The notes beneath the pieces are model-generated. The model worked only from the letters and a program-made list of their open reading frames with translations, searched no databases and was not told the DNA's origin. 64,000 nucleotides of DNA from Domibacillus mangrovi. GTDB lineage: Bacteria > Bacillota > Bacilli > Bacillales > Domibacillaceae. Numbering within the stretch: the first letter of the stretch is position 1; each line of letters opens with the position of its first letter. The position numbers were made by a program, and so were the translations under genes. The stretch covers positions 1 to 64,000 of the forward strand of contig NZ_MRWQ01000005.1 of assembly GCF_001906925.1 (NCBI RefSeq), given 5' to 3'. Positions 34,081 through 42,942 of this stretch are shown here, in pieces.

Positions 34081-34446
34081 TTAAATATCGAATACAATGC
34101 GGCCCTTAACCGCTACTTTGAAATTATCTGTAACACCTGTACACCGAGATTCACGCGGATGTCCCGCTGCTAAAATCCCGACAATTGGGTTTGAACCTGA
34201 GATGATTTTCACATCATGCATTGTTAATCCTGCGCCTTCCATTGTTGCTGGAGTATCAACAGCGACAGGATGATAAAGGCCATCAACCCCTTTAAAAACT
34301 GCTGTTCCTGCTTTTACATAAGTGCCTGCAGTGAAATCTGTTGCCAACAAAGTTGCACCTGCTGTTTTCACTTCCATGCCTTGTGTATTTCGCATGAATT
34401 CTTTTTGACCGAAAATCGGCTCACCTTTACGCGGTTGCAAATTCAT
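34081..34446 (-). CDS. Head decoration protein
   Basis: A 121-residue beta-rich protein (MNLQPRKGEPIFGQKEFMRN..., AGTYVKAGTAVFKGVDGLYH) of the size and position of lambda gpD-like decoration proteins, between scaffold and capsid genes. Start ATGA overlaps the scaffold stop. Confidence 0.7.
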   Translation of the reverse strand: MNLQPRKGEPIFGQKEFMRNTQGMEVKTAGATLLATDFTAGTYVKAGTAVFKGVDGLYHPVAVDTPATMEGAGLTMHDVKIISGSNPIVGILAAGHPRESRCTGVTDNFKVAVKGRIVFDI

Positions 34447-35186
34447 CGTTTATCCTCCTTTTTTTGATGTCGTTCAAGCGCCTTTTGTCGACCTGCTTCA
34501 TGTGGATCAACTTTCTTCTTCGGATTGGTTTTTTGTTTCGGCACCGAATTGAAGCGACTTTTCTTCTTCGGCGGATCTTCCTCGTCGTCATCATCGTCTT
34601 GCAGAGAAAAGTATTCGGGAAATTCTTCTTCAAGCTCTTCAAATAGCTCGTCCAAGTTATCCGCATTTCCATCCTCATCAAGTTCAATCGAATCGATGTT
34701 GATTAAACGAGCAAGCAGTTTCGGATTGTGGCCATTATCAACCGCAAATTCTTTGACGAGAGCGGTTTTTTCTCTATGTTCCGCACGTAGGAGGCGTTTT
34801 TCGTTTTGGTCGTTACGAGCGGCATCATCGCCCGCATTGTCCTCTTTTTTGTCCTTTTTATCGCCTGCCTGTTCTTTGAGTCGGCGATACTCTTCTGGAT
34901 CAACATCTTTAAACTTGCTCATTCGTTTGCCTAACTGATCTTTCAGCTTCGCATTGTATTGCTTTTTGAATTTCGGGTCTTTCAGCAATTCATCCAGGTT
35001 TGGTACATCATCATCTGGATCATCCTCGTGGTCGTCCTCTGGATCATCTTCAGGATCGTCATCCGCAAAGAACTGAAGATCCAGTTTCAATAAATCCTCT
35101 TCTTTCACAGCAGAAGGAGCTGGCTTTTTTGACATCTTGAACAAAAATAGCAATACGTGAAACCATGCTTTTAAATAAGTAAACAT
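34443..35186 (-). CDS. Capsid scaffold protein (DUF4355-like)
   Basis: A 247-residue highly charged protein. It opens with an unusual hydrophobic stretch (MFTYLKAWFHVLLFLFK) before the more typical LLKLDLQFFA. Acidic repeats follow (DDPEDDPEDD...), then a coiled coil and a basic C-terminus (NPKKKVDPHEAGRQKALERH). This acidic/coiled/basic layout is that of SPP1-type scaffolds. The start is kept at 35186 because AAAGGAGAGCG precedes it; MSKK at residue 18 has no clear ribosome site. Confidence 0.75.
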   Translation of the reverse strand: MFTYLKAWFHVLLFLFKMSKKPAPSAVKEEDLLKLDLQFFADDDPEDDPEDDHEDDPDDDVPNLDELLKDPKFKKQYNAKLKDQLGKRMSKFKDVDPEEYRRLKEQAGDKKDKKEDNAGDDAARNDQNEKRLLRAEHREKTALVKEFAVDNGHNPKLLARLINIDSIELDEDGNADNLDELFEELEEEFPEYFSLQDDDDDEEDPPKKKSRFNSVPKQKTNPKKKVDPHEAGRQKALERHQKKEDKR

Positions 35187-35227
35187 AATCGCTCTCCTTT
35201 CATCTCTGCTTTTTTCACATAAAAAAA

Positions 35228-35315
35228 GCAGGCAAAAATGTTTGTCTGCTCGAATGCTTTTATTGTCATCATCGGTTTGGACAAAAAAACAGCATCCCTA
35301 TAAGAATGCTGTTTC
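35228..35315 (-). terminator. Two intrinsic terminators around the small gene at 35321
   Basis: Minus strand AAACAGCATTC / ATGCTGTTTTTTTG (35289-35312) and GCAGACAAACATTTTTGCCTGC plus TTTTTTT (about 35228-35255). Both lie between the 82-aa gene and the scaffold gene, so transcription of the structural genes must tolerate them, perhaps by antitermination, or restart. Confidence 0.7.
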
Positions 35316-35320
35316 TAACC

Positions 35321-35569
35321 TTAATTAAAGTCTTTGTTATGATATCTATTCAATAGATAAGCGCGGAGTGCTCCCCTACAGCTTGTTGACAATGATGATT
35401 TTTGAACATGAATTAAATCACCAAAAGGTACACCCTCTATAAATTTCACAACTCCCTCAAACTCTTTTCCTCTCCCAGCGTCAAATCCGTTTACTTTAAC
35501 GAATAACACATTTTGTTCAGTCCATTCATAATCCACTGTGCTGAATGTATGATGATGAGTTTCGCGCAT
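35321..35569 (-). CDS. Hypothetical protein, probable moron (82 aa)
   Basis: MRETHHHTFSTVDYEWTEQN..., a small basic/aromatic protein with no recognised domain. It is inserted between minor head and scaffold genes and followed by two terminators, the pattern of a moron. RBS AGGGGGATT. Confidence 0.5.
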   Translation of the reverse strand: MRETHHHTFSTVDYEWTEQNVLFVKVNGFDAGRGKEFEGVVKFIEGVPFGDLIHVQKSSLSTSCRGALRAYLLNRYHNKDFN

Positions 35570-35650
35570 TAAGATAATCCCCCTATTTTAGTTTATTTTT
35601 AGATAAACCTTTTTTAGAGGATAAAGCAACCACTTTTCTTATAATCACGA

Positions 35651-36736
35651 TCATATTGACCGAACAGCATTCAAATACTCACTCTGTAATTGCTGCCACT
35701 TGTTATCATTTTTTCTCTTCATCCGCCTATATGCTCCCATCGTTTTCGGTGCCTTGTCACCTAATGCCGCCCTCATTTTTTCATATGCCTTTGCTTCCTG
35801 TCGAGCAACACGGCGAATCTCCTGCTCTTTTTCATACGCTCTACGCTGAGAGGGAGTCCTTGTATCCTCATCGGGATCAAAGTTACGCCACCGGGCTTTT
35901 GCTTCTTCGTCGTCATCACCAAATTCGGGAAGAAAAGGCGATACACCACAACGATCATTTGGATGAAACGGCGGCAATGGTACCTGTGCTTTAGTTGGAT
36001 ATCCCTCATGTTCACCAGTCAAACTGACAACCAATCCACGATGACGAGCACATACGTCACACGTAGGATAAGAACCTGTAATTTTAACCAATCCAACACC
36101 CGCATTTGTATAGCGATTCTCTGCTCCTGTCACATGGGCTGTCCGGATCTTTGTTCGAGTGACTGTCCGAGCATAAAAATCTAGCGGTAGTCGCCGACCG
36201 TCTCTTGTGATAAACGAGGTCATACCCGACTCAGCGAATTCTTTTGCAACCCGCTTTGCTGCTATTTTGCTGTGTTCGCCCTGGATCACACCCGATGCAA
36301 TTTCCTGACGTACCGTTTCAAGTGTGTTGTCTATCGTCGTAATAGCACTTTCCCTTGCTGTACGGAAAGCGGCTGCCATATCACTCATTGTGTCGCTAAC
36401 GATTTCGTCAAGTGCGTTCAAATGAATGTGATTTTGAATAACTGGCTTTGTTTTTACTGCTGCAGCAATCGCTTTGGCCGTTGGACTTAAAGGGGCAGAC
36501 GTTAAGAGTTCCTGCAACGCTGATTGTGCCTCGTTTAATCCACTCATGTACGCTGATGCTAGTTCAGTCGGCAACACTTCTTCTGTGGCCACTTGTAAAT
36601 CATCGAGAGCAGCTAGAATGGACGCTAGGAGCGCTGCCTTCTTTTTATCATTAAGGATGTCATCGATGGTGACGACTTCTTGGAAAACGATGAACAACAC
36701 TTCTGAGAATGCTTTTAATAGTTGCTCAAGGTTCAT
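35651..36736 (-). CDS. Phage minor head (head morphogenesis) protein
   Basis: A 361-residue protein of the SPP1 gp7/Mu F type: the conserved C-terminal signature with CDVCARHRG, then PLPPFHPNDRCGVSPFLPEF. It is carried in a few copies in the procapsid and aids DNA ejection. The N-terminal 120 residues are helical. ATGA overlap with the portal stop. RNA-binding or enzymatic domains are not visible. Confidence 0.88.
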   Translation of the reverse strand: MNLEQLLKAFSEVLFIVFQEVVTIDDILNDKKKAALLASILAALDDLQVATEEVLPTELASAYMSGLNEAQSALQELLTSAPLSPTAKAIAAAVKTKPVIQNHIHLNALDEIVSDTMSDMAAAFRTARESAITTIDNTLETVRQEIASGVIQGEHSKIAAKRVAKEFAESGMTSFITRDGRRLPLDFYARTVTRTKIRTAHVTGAENRYTNAGVGLVKITGSYPTCDVCARHRGLVVSLTGEHEGYPTKAQVPLPPFHPNDRCGVSPFLPEFGDDDEEAKARWRNFDPDEDTRTPSQRRAYEKEQEIRRVARQEAKAYEKMRAALGDKAPKTMGAYRRMKRKNDNKWQQLQSEYLNAVRSI

Positions 36737-38331
36737 TCTTCATCACTCGCAATATTTCCGTTAGCATCACGGTTATCATTCAAGTTTAAAAGTGTCTGCC
36801 TGCCACGTAGCAAGGATGTACTGTTATCCATCTGTTTTGCCTCTTCAATGCGTGTGATTTCATTTTCAATCCAATCTTCTGACGCATATGGATTGTTCCG
36901 GCGGACGGTCGTTTCAAGGGAAGCGGTACCTGCAGCATACTCCGCATTATTCTTCTCAACCATTTCAAAGCGACTGACAGGCACCATATCCAGTACAGTG
37001 ATTTCTGGCTCTTCAATAATGACCGCTTCATCATCATCTTCAAGCAGCCATAAAGCGCCTTCATATAATCCTTTCAAAAACGCCACGTACTCTTTCAAAA
37101 TCTGCTCTGCTTTTGTCAACGACACGAACAAGTCATAGAATTTTGCAACACCTGACTGTGAGCCACCGCTTCCTTCTGCTAAATAGAAATCGACCGCCTT
37201 TTCAGATGTTCGTGTCTCCATAAGCATTGTTTTCATCAAGTCTTTTACCCATTGGATGTCACCAATTTGGCTAATGTCAATCTGAATCACTTCAAGTGCT
37301 TTTCCTTTTTCATCAAACGTCGTCAATTCTAAATCACGGTGATCTATTTTGCTTTCATCGCCGTATCTCTCATACGCAAGCTGCTCCAAACGTTCCATTA
37401 CTTCTTTCGAAACGGCAATTCGAGGCTTGCCGTTTCGCTCGAATGTGATGCCGTTGCGTGTTAGTGTCCAGTTAATATCATCCTGCTTACTGCCTTGGTT
37501 CTCTAGACAGGAGCGACCAAGTGGATTAAGCATGGTCTTTTCGTTTGCCCAGTAGTGAATCAGTAAATGGGAGCGGCCTGTATACTTAGTTTCTAGTTCT
37601 TCAATGCCTAGCAATTCAAGCGCCAATGAATCTTCCACTTGTTCAAGTTCATCACTATCGTCGATGGAATAAAGAATATTCGTCACTCTTAAATGCCCTT
37701 TTTCGATCCGCTCCCGATATACATGAAAGTATTCATCCAAGTCTTCACCTAGCTTGCGAATAAAGCCTAAATCAGCACCTTTTCCATCCTCATGAGGAAA
37801 ATATACATCTCTCATCTTAAAATCGATTCGTACGCCGTCCTCGTCCTTCACAGGAACACCGACAATGCCGCCATCCACTTGGTTCATAACGATGTTAGAC
37901 CAATGTTCGAAATCCAATTTGCTGTTTTTTGTAATTTGCTCAATCAGTTCAGTTTGTGTATGCGTAATCTTACTGTTCACACCACTTTTCGGTCCATCAA
38001 TAGCATTGTCTGTCTTTTCATTCACCTTTTCATTTTGCAATTCGTCAGCTGGTAATGAGGACTTGATTTCACCAATAGAACGTGCCGCAAGTGTGGCAGG
38101 GATTTCAGCAATTAGCTTTGAGATGTTCGCCGTAATATAAGGCGTTTTCACGTTCTGAGCATTCACAGGCCCCTTAATCAGCCGGTCAGTAATCTCACCT
38201 TTTTCAATCAATTCTTTGGCACGTGAAAATAGCTTTGCATGATCACCTTTATATAAGTCACGATGATATTCAATGTCTCCGTGCCACTCTTTTACCACTT
38301 CTCCGTTAAACTTTTTCCATTTAATCGTCAT
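36733..38331 (-). CDS. Portal protein (SPP1 gp6-like)
   Basis: A 532-residue protein of the SPP1-type portal family. Conserved points include YITANISKLIAEIPATLAAR near the N-terminus, the clip region around WYKG-like WTLTRNGITFERNGKPRIAV, and NPYASEDWIENEITRIEEAK at the C-terminus. It forms the dodecameric DNA-entry ring. AAGGGGGG precedes the start; 11 bp from the terminase gene. Confidence 0.92.
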   Translation of the reverse strand: MTIKWKKFNGEVVKEWHGDIEYHRDLYKGDHAKLFSRAKELIEKGEITDRLIKGPVNAQNVKTPYITANISKLIAEIPATLAARSIGEIKSSLPADELQNEKVNEKTDNAIDGPKSGVNSKITHTQTELIEQITKNSKLDFEHWSNIVMNQVDGGIVGVPVKDEDGVRIDFKMRDVYFPHEDGKGADLGFIRKLGEDLDEYFHVYRERIEKGHLRVTNILYSIDDSDELEQVEDSLALELLGIEELETKYTGRSHLLIHYWANEKTMLNPLGRSCLENQGSKQDDINWTLTRNGITFERNGKPRIAVSKEVMERLEQLAYERYGDESKIDHRDLELTTFDEKGKALEVIQIDISQIGDIQWVKDLMKTMLMETRTSEKAVDFYLAEGSGGSQSGVAKFYDLFVSLTKAEQILKEYVAFLKGLYEGALWLLEDDDEAVIIEEPEITVLDMVPVSRFEMVEKNNAEYAAGTASLETTVRRNNPYASEDWIENEITRIEEAKQMDNSTSLLRGRQTLLNLNDNRDANGNIASDEE

Positions 38332-38342
38332 TCGTTCCCCCC

Positions 38343-39605
38343 TTAATAAGCTCGCTTTAAGTCCTGGACCTCATAATCATCAAGCCCATACCAAATAGCC
38401 GACAACGTGTGCGGATCGATGTTGAATTGATCTTCAATCACTTCTCCATCCTTATTGACAGCTAACGTTAAATATTTCAGCTCATCTATTGTGCTTGGGC
38501 ACTGATCGGAGCAGATAATCTTTTTGAACCGTTTGATTTTCTTTGTATATTGGAGCCGTGAACCTTGAAACTTCTTAGCAGCCTTCACACGAAAACCTTT
38601 TTTATTGAAATAAGAAATGGTTTTCGGATCTGCACTGTCTGCTCGTATTTCCCATCGATTCTTTTGAAATGCTACGATGTCTTTCGCGGTATCTTCATCA
38701 TCTGTTTGGTTTTTGTAATACTCCCAGTAAATGTAGAGGATCAAGTTCTCACGATCAACGGCCATCCGAAGCAGTGCGTTATATGAGTCCGCAAAACCAA
38801 AGTCCATACCATTTCGCAGGAGCGGTCGACGAATGCTGCTTATAGCTGCCATGACTGCATCATGATTCTGCACTTCAAACTGAGGGAATACCCTTGTCCC
38901 ATTAATACCGAACTGTCCTTTTCGGGCAATTCGGTGAAGGTCGGGATCGTAGGCTTTCATTTCTTCCAGCTGTTCAATGTAACTGCTCGGCAAAAAAAGA
39001 TTGTCGTCAGCGGTAGAATGATGATAGTACGTATTGTTCGTAACAATCGTCTTTTCCTCGTATAGCCGTTCGTCATCCAGCACATAAACCTTTTTCTTTT
39101 CATCCTTAAAGAAATGTTTGTACGTCCAGTTCGATTTACTGACCGGATTCGTCGAAAGAATCATGTGGAGCGGCAATGACGGATGCCGTAAGCGTCCAAT
39201 CAACTCCTTGAACCCGGCATACTTGATTTCTGAACACTCTTCTAACCAAATGAGCGACACATTATTGATCGACTTCAATTTGGCTGGTTTATCCATCCCT
39301 TTGAATATGATCTTGCTGCCATTCGGGAAGCGGATCTGCATCGGTGATGAACCGCATTTGATTTTATGATCAAGTCCCAGATCAATCACGATCTCTTCTA
39401 AAAGGGAAAAGGTTGATTCGCGATGTGTATCATATACCTCACGCACAACGAGAGCCGTTCGCTTTTCTTCTAACAGCTTCAAAATGAATTTCAATGCAAC
39501 ATGATAGCTCTTCGATGAACCATAGCCACCGACAAGGAACTGAAATTTCGTTGACCAGTCAAACAGAAAGTCTTCAAAACGCGGATTCACTTCTTTTTCA
39601 ATCAT
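38343..39605 (-). CDS. Terminase large subunit (PBSX family)
   Basis: A 420-residue packaging ATPase/nuclease. A P-loop-like [10 protein letters not shown] lies at residues 26-35, the Walker B strand reads [11 protein letters not shown], and the C-terminal RNase H-like nuclease begins [18 protein letters not shown] with later [20 protein letters not shown]1-type, so headful packaging is likely. Overlaps the small-subunit stop by 4 nt. Confidence 0.93.
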   Translation of the reverse strand: MIEKEVNPRFEDFLFDWSTKFQFLVGGYGSSKSYHVALKFILKLLEEKRTALVVREVYDTHRESTFSLLEEIVIDLGLDHKIKCGSSPMQIRFPNGSKIIFKGMDKPAKLKSINNVSLIWLEECSEIKYAGFKELIGRLRHPSLPLHMILSTNPVSKSNWTYKHFFKDEKKKVYVLDDERLYEEKTIVTNNTYYHHSTADDNLFLPSSYIEQLEEMKAYDPDLHRIARKGQFGINGTRVFPQFEVQNHDAVMAAISSIRRPLLRNGMDFGFADSYNALLRMAVDRENLILYIYWEYYKNQTDDEDTAKDIVAFQKNRWEIRADSADPKTISYFNKKGFRVKAAKKFQGSRLQYTKKIKRFKKIICSDQCPSTIDELKYLTLAVNKDGEVIEDQFNIDPHTLSAIWYGLDDYEVQDLKRAY

Positions 39606-40396
39606 AAGCCCGCCTGCTTTCTCTTGATGAATATTTCGATTGGACCCTCATCCTGGTTGCCGTTCAGTTTTTCAACCTCGGCTTTTACTTTATCAATCCC
39701 CACACGCATCTGTTCCAATTTCAAGCGCCGTTCATCGTGAATATGGGCCAACTCGTCAAATTGCTTGATTAAGTTGCGCAGTTCACCCATTGCACGGGAT
39801 TGAGCATTCAAGAAAGTAGCCTGCCGATCCCAAGCGAATTGAAATTCGTATTCTCGCTCCACAAAAGAAGGCATTGTCTCAATTTCTCCGTTTTTTCCAC
39901 GGCTTAGTTCAAGTTCCGTTTTCTCTTTTTTGAGCTCCTTGATCATTTCATTCTTATCTTCAACCCACATAATCTTTTGAGCTCGAATGATTGCGGCATA
40001 CTGAATCTGTATCTGCTGCCAGATCAAATCAGCGGCAGAAAACTCATTCATGCTGTCCATAATCTCAAGCGTTTCCTCCGGCAGAAACTTCGCAAAGAAG
40101 CCGTGCTTTTGAGCGTTTGAGTTTCGTTTTGGGGGTGCTGCTGTTTTGTTGCCTTTATTGCCTTTCCCATTAGAGTTACCAACGGGTGCACCCTTCTTTT
40201 TGTTTGCATCCTTTTTATCAATGGTTGCAACCTTTTCACTTTTGGTTGCATCCTTTCTCGTCGGATCCCTAGACCATCCTTCACGGCTTTTTCGGCTCTT
40301 TAAGGTACCGATTTTCACATCATGCTTTTCCGCTAATGCAGCAAGTGTGATTTTGGTTGTTTCCCATTCTATTCTGATTTCATTCCAATTGACCAT
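39602..40396 (-). CDS. Terminase small subunit
   Basis: A 264-residue DNA-recognition subunit. N-terminal helix-turn-helix ([20 protein letters not shown] ... KSRKSREGW), a Lys/Asn-rich linker ([20 protein letters not shown]), and a C-terminal coiled coil, as in PBSX-type (XtmA-like) small terminases. It selects the pac site and stimulates TerL. Confidence 0.88.
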   Translation of the reverse strand: MVNWNEIRIEWETTKITLAALAEKHDVKIGTLKSRKSREGWSRDPTRKDATKSEKVATIDKKDANKKKGAPVGNSNGKGNKGNKTAAPPKRNSNAQKHGFFAKFLPEETLEIMDSMNEFSAADLIWQQIQIQYAAIIRAQKIMWVEDKNEMIKELKKEKTELELSRGKNGEIETMPSFVEREYEFQFAWDRQATFLNAQSRAMGELRNLIKQFDELAHIHDERRLKLEQMRVGIDKVKAEVEKLNGNQDEGPIEIFIKRKQAGL

Positions 40397-40443
40397 GTCA
40401 CATCACCGCCAGCCTCCTGTCTTTAGAATGGCTCACTGAATTT

Positions 40444-40782
40444 TTAAAGTGGCGAAGCCGGTTTATCCACCGCTCTGATCTTCGCTTCCATTTCCTCTTG
40501 GATGTTTTGTGTTTGCATCTGATGGAATTGCTGATCCGCTGTCAGGGTTTTTTTTGCTTTTTGTGGAGCAAGTTTAGCCATCGTCTGGTTTATACCTTCT
40601 TTTAATCCCTCCATCGAAGCATCAGCAATATATTCAGCAATCCTCCGCGCGTCTCGCAAATTGAGATGATTTAATTCATCATCCCAGGATAAATCCTGCA
40701 TAAAAGAGCCTACTAAATTATACTTTTGAAGATCCTCTTTTTGTTTTTCTGTCATTTCAACTTGTTCATTTATTATTTCCAT
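40444..40782 (-). CDS. Hypothetical phage protein before terminase
   Basis: A 112-residue helical acidic protein, MEIINEQVEMTEKQKEDLQK..., unrecognised. AAGGAGG directly touches the first ATG, so the functional start may be a later codon (ATG at 40755). It lies between a terminator pair and terS. Confidence 0.5.
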   Translation of the reverse strand: MEIINEQVEMTEKQKEDLQKYNLVGSFMQDLSWDDELNHLNLRDARRIAEYIADASMEGLKEGINQTMAKLAPQKAKKTLTADQQFHQMQTQNIQEEMEAKIRAVDKPASPL

Positions 40783-40803
40783 CCTCCTTTTTTATCCATA
40801 GAA

Positions 40804-40828
40804 AAAAGCACTCCAGAGAGTGCTTCAG
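40804..40828 (-). terminator. Terminator upstream of the terminase operon
   Basis: Minus strand AGCACTCTCTGGAGTGCT followed by TTTTTC. With the hairpin at 40957 it insulates the late operon from the HEPN island. The interval 40783-41002 has no gene. Confidence 0.8.
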
Positions 40829-40956
40829 AGTGTAGACAAACTCTTTTTTCGCAAAAGATTTTTTCAGAAATGGGATTTTTGTCTTTTTGTTTCAGCTTAT
40901 CTAGTTGTATTCTAATTAAAGCAACACAATATCTTGATGGCTAATTCAGTATTTAA

Positions 40957-41000
40957 AAAGGCTGTCGACAAAGTCGACAGCCTGAAGCACTCCGGAGAAT
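40957..41000 (-). terminator. Terminator of the HEPN gene
   Basis: Minus strand GGCTGTCGAC / GTCGACAGCC followed by TTTTTAAATACTG; a smaller stem AGCATTCTCCGGAGTGCT sits just before it. A similar CAGGCTGTcgagaaacg stem lies at 12172 outside the prophage. Confidence 0.8.
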
Positions 41001-41002
41001 GC

Positions 41003-41599
41003 TTAAACGCATTTCATAAGAAATTGTACGATAAGATTATGAAATCTATCAAGATCTTCAATCGACATTGAAACTCTGTTATATTCATTGTCAGCCTTTA
41101 TTTTCAACTTTCTCATTGCTTCTGCGTCTTTTTCATCCCGTGTTACTCCATTATTGTGAACAAGGATGTTTCTGATTTTGTTCCAATCTCTTAAATCATT
41201 CCACTCTATTGATTTCTTTATATCTTTTAATCCAACAACTTTGTTAAGATATGTAACTGCTCTTTCGATTCCATTTCCATAAAGGTCTCTGTAGCCAAGT
41301 GTATAAGAGTTGTTGCTTCTGTGGACAACACATATCCTGTTTAAAAATGCCTCAAAATCTCCGTAAATTGCTAAAAACATCGCATTTGCAATTGAAGGTA
41401 AAATAATTGGTTCAAGTAACAAATGCAGGCCTGGTTCTGTCGCTGACTCTATTTCTACCTTCGCACTACCTTCAACATATTTGTAGGCCATTTCATAGTC
41501 CATAAATCTACCCATTATGTCTAGATAGACTAAATACATCTCACTCTTAGTGCCGTACCCTTTGGATTCAACGTTATCCATAAATGATAATTCACTCAT
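41003..41599 (-). CDS. HEPN-domain protein, putative RNase/abortive-infection effector
   Basis: A 198-residue alpha-helical protein. Residues 140-149 (NKIRNILVHN) contain Arg143-x4-His148, the R-x4-6-H catalytic motif of HEPN ribonucleases, preceded by a helix (NRICVVHRSNNSYTLGYRDL) as in MAE/DUF-type HEPN proteins. HEPN RNases serve in toxin-antitoxin and Abi systems. It is bracketed by terminators, lies between the late regulator and terminase genes, and is AT-rich compared with them, so it looks like cargo. AAAGGAGAGATAAT precedes the ATG. Activity is inferred from one motif. Confidence 0.65.
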   Translation of the reverse strand: MSELSFMDNVESKGYGTKSEMYLVYLDIMGRFMDYEMAYKYVEGSAKVEIESATEPGLHLLLEPIILPSIANAMFLAIYGDFEAFLNRICVVHRSNNSYTLGYRDLYGNGIERAVTYLNKVVGLKDIKKSIEWNDLRDWNKIRNILVHNNGVTRDEKDAEAMRKLKIKADNEYNRVSMSIEDLDRFHNLIVQFLMKCV

Positions 41600-41706
41600 A
41601 TTATCTCTCCTTTTGCCTTATCATACGACAAAAAAGCGCCACATTCATCCATCCGCCGCTCTCCCTTATGCTATGATGTTCAAGTGACTTTAAAGGAGTG
41701 TTTAGC

Positions 41707-41877
41707 ATGGAAGAAAAACCAGTATACAATCTAAGCATTACATACAACATTAATGAATATCCAGATATAAAAAGCGGTCGATGTGATAATTGCGACAACG
41801 CTCAGTTTAAGAGTTCAATCAAAAATGCCATTTTCTTACGTGAGTGCCGTAAATGCAGCATGAAGAAGGTTATTTAA
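41707..41877 (+). CDS. Small zinc-ribbon protein (56 aa), divergent from the HEPN gene
   Basis: Plus strand MEEKPVYNLSITYNINEYPD ... GRCDNCDNAQFKSS ... ECRKCSMKKVI, with two CxxC knuckles 18 residues apart, so a zinc ribbon. ATG after AAAGGAGTG. A terminator (CCCTGTCATCTGACGGGGTT TTTG, 41877-41905) follows. It is one of the few plus-strand genes in the prophage and starts 107 bp from the HEPN gene; partner or regulator of that gene is possible. Confidence 0.7.
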   Translation: MEEKPVYNLSITYNINEYPDIKSGRCDNCDNAQFKSSIKNAIFLRECRKCSMKKVI

Positions 41878-42008
41878 CCCTGTCATCTGACGGGGTTTTT
41901 GTTTTGGTTTCTCATATATACAGCAGCTGTACGACAAAAAGGTGGTTAAATTTTTTCTAACAGGATAAACTGTATTAATCGTGTTTTTTATTTATGGAGG
42001 CAATATAA

Positions 42009-42131
42009 ATGAATTGGTTTGATTTTGCGATCACTTTGATAACATCTATCATTAAAATATATGCTCTGTTCTTGAAAAGTGAAAAAAGCAGTAACGAAGC
42101 AAAAAAAATTTCACTTACATATAATAATTAA
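42009..42131 (+). CDS. Small single-helix membrane peptide, toxin-like (40 aa)
   Basis: Plus strand MNWFDFAITLITSIIKIYAL then FLKSEKSSNEAKKISLTYNN: one hydrophobic helix and a charged tail, the shape of type I toxins. ATG follows GGAGG. A roughly 100-nt leader with no ORF precedes it, where an antisense RNA could act, but I see no clear antisense promoter. Function inferred from shape only. Confidence 0.45.
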   Translation: MNWFDFAITLITSIIKIYALFLKSEKSSNEAKKISLTYNN

Positions 42132-42137
42132 TTAGTA

Positions 42138-42178
42138 CAAAAAGAGCCTTTCTCATGAAACAAGAAAAAGGCTGCCGT
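42138..42178 (-). terminator. Terminator after the late regulator
   Basis: Minus strand AGCCTTTTTCTTGTTTCATG/AGAAAGGCT stem followed by CTTTTTG; the same stem faces the plus-strand peptide gene. Confidence 0.7.
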
Positions 42179-42644
42179 TTTTACGATCTTCAATTTTCCT
42201 CTCCGCCCGTTCCGAATAGGTCTGGACAGATGATTTCGTGATACCAAGCAGTTCCGCTGTATGTTCAAATGATAATCCTTCCGCCCTAACCAGTGTGTAC
42301 ACATCTTTCTCTCTCGCTGTTAAATCTGCCAATACATCATCCAGCAGCCACTGTTCATCAGCGGTGATTTTCCGCTCTTCCATAACGGTCCGATTCGGCA
42401 CGATCGCTTCAATCAGCTTTGGGTCCAATGTATATGCACCAGTTCGGTCTACTCCACGTCTTGCATCAGGATTCCGGCCGGACACCATCCACTGAATGGC
42501 AAACTCGGTTTCGCTGATCATGCTGTTGATGAGTGTCTTATCCTGCAAATCAAGCTCTGTTAATTTGGCTTTCGATTCAATGGATGCTTTCATTTCTCTC
42601 AACGACCGCAATGATTGCTTGTATTCATAAATGAGTGTTCGCAT
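42153..42644 (-). CDS. Late-gene regulator (ArpU/RinA-like, sigma-70 region 4 type)
   Basis: A 163-residue protein from the ATG at 42644 (6 nt after AGGGGG). The C-terminal 60 residues form a sigma region 4-like HTH: LADLTAREKDVYTLVRAEGL then SFEHTAELLGITKSSVQTYS. Such proteins sit before terS in many Firmicute phages and activate the late operon. The N-terminal helices may contact RNA polymerase. Confidence 0.82.
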   Translation of the reverse strand: MRTLIYEYKQSLRSLREMKASIESKAKLTELDLQDKTLINSMISETEFAIQWMVSGRNPDARRGVDRTGAYTLDPKLIEAIVPNRTVMEERKITADEQWLLDDVLADLTAREKDVYTLVRAEGLSFEHTAELLGITKSSVQTYSERAERKIEDRKNGSLFLVS

Positions 42645-42655
42645 ATCCATCCCCC

Positions 42656-42847
42656 TTATTTTTGTCTAAATGCCCCGCCTTTTGCTCGCCCATATCGTGT
42701 TCTACTCATTCCCATGATTTCTTTCCAATCTCGTTCAGACAGTTTCTCCTGCTTCTTCTGCGGCGGCTTTTCTTTCTTTCGTTCTTGCTTCATTTCCTGG
42801 TGATCCTTCTTCCACTGTTGCAGCTGCTCTTTCATCGGTGGATTCAT
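42656..42847 (-). CDS. Small basic phage protein (63 aa)
   Basis: MNPPMKEQLQQWKKDHQEMK followed by a Lys/Gln-rich helix and MGMSRTRYGRAKGGAFRQK. ATG after AAAGGAGTG. It is the last gene before the late regulator, and probably nucleic-acid binding by charge. No family recognised. Confidence 0.55.
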   Translation of the reverse strand: MNPPMKEQLQQWKKDHQEMKQERKKEKPPQKKQEKLSERDWKEIMGMSRTRYGRAKGGAFRQK

Positions 42848-42869
42848 CACGACACTCCTTTTTAGCAAA

Positions 42870-42938
42870 TAAAAAAGGACACTGAACAGTACACGGGTTT
42901 CCGTGTCTGTTCAGTGTCCTTCAGATAGCTGAGAGAAC
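42870..42938 (-). terminator. Cargo terminator T1
   Basis: Minus strand GGACACTGAACAG and CTGTTCAGTGTCC pair over 21 bp with an inner ACACGG/CCGTGT stem and a TTTTTT tail. The sequence after the cargo stop (CTCAGCTATCTGAAGGA) is nearly the same at T2 (44520-44590), and TTCAGTGTCCTCCAG recurs at T3 (45510-45580). Confidence 0.9.
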
Positions 42939-42942
42939 TAAA

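Noticed and set aside
34464-34938. Serine-rich open frames opposite the scaffold gene
   Set aside because: They are the complement of the acidic/lysine repeats of the scaffold and lack start signals.
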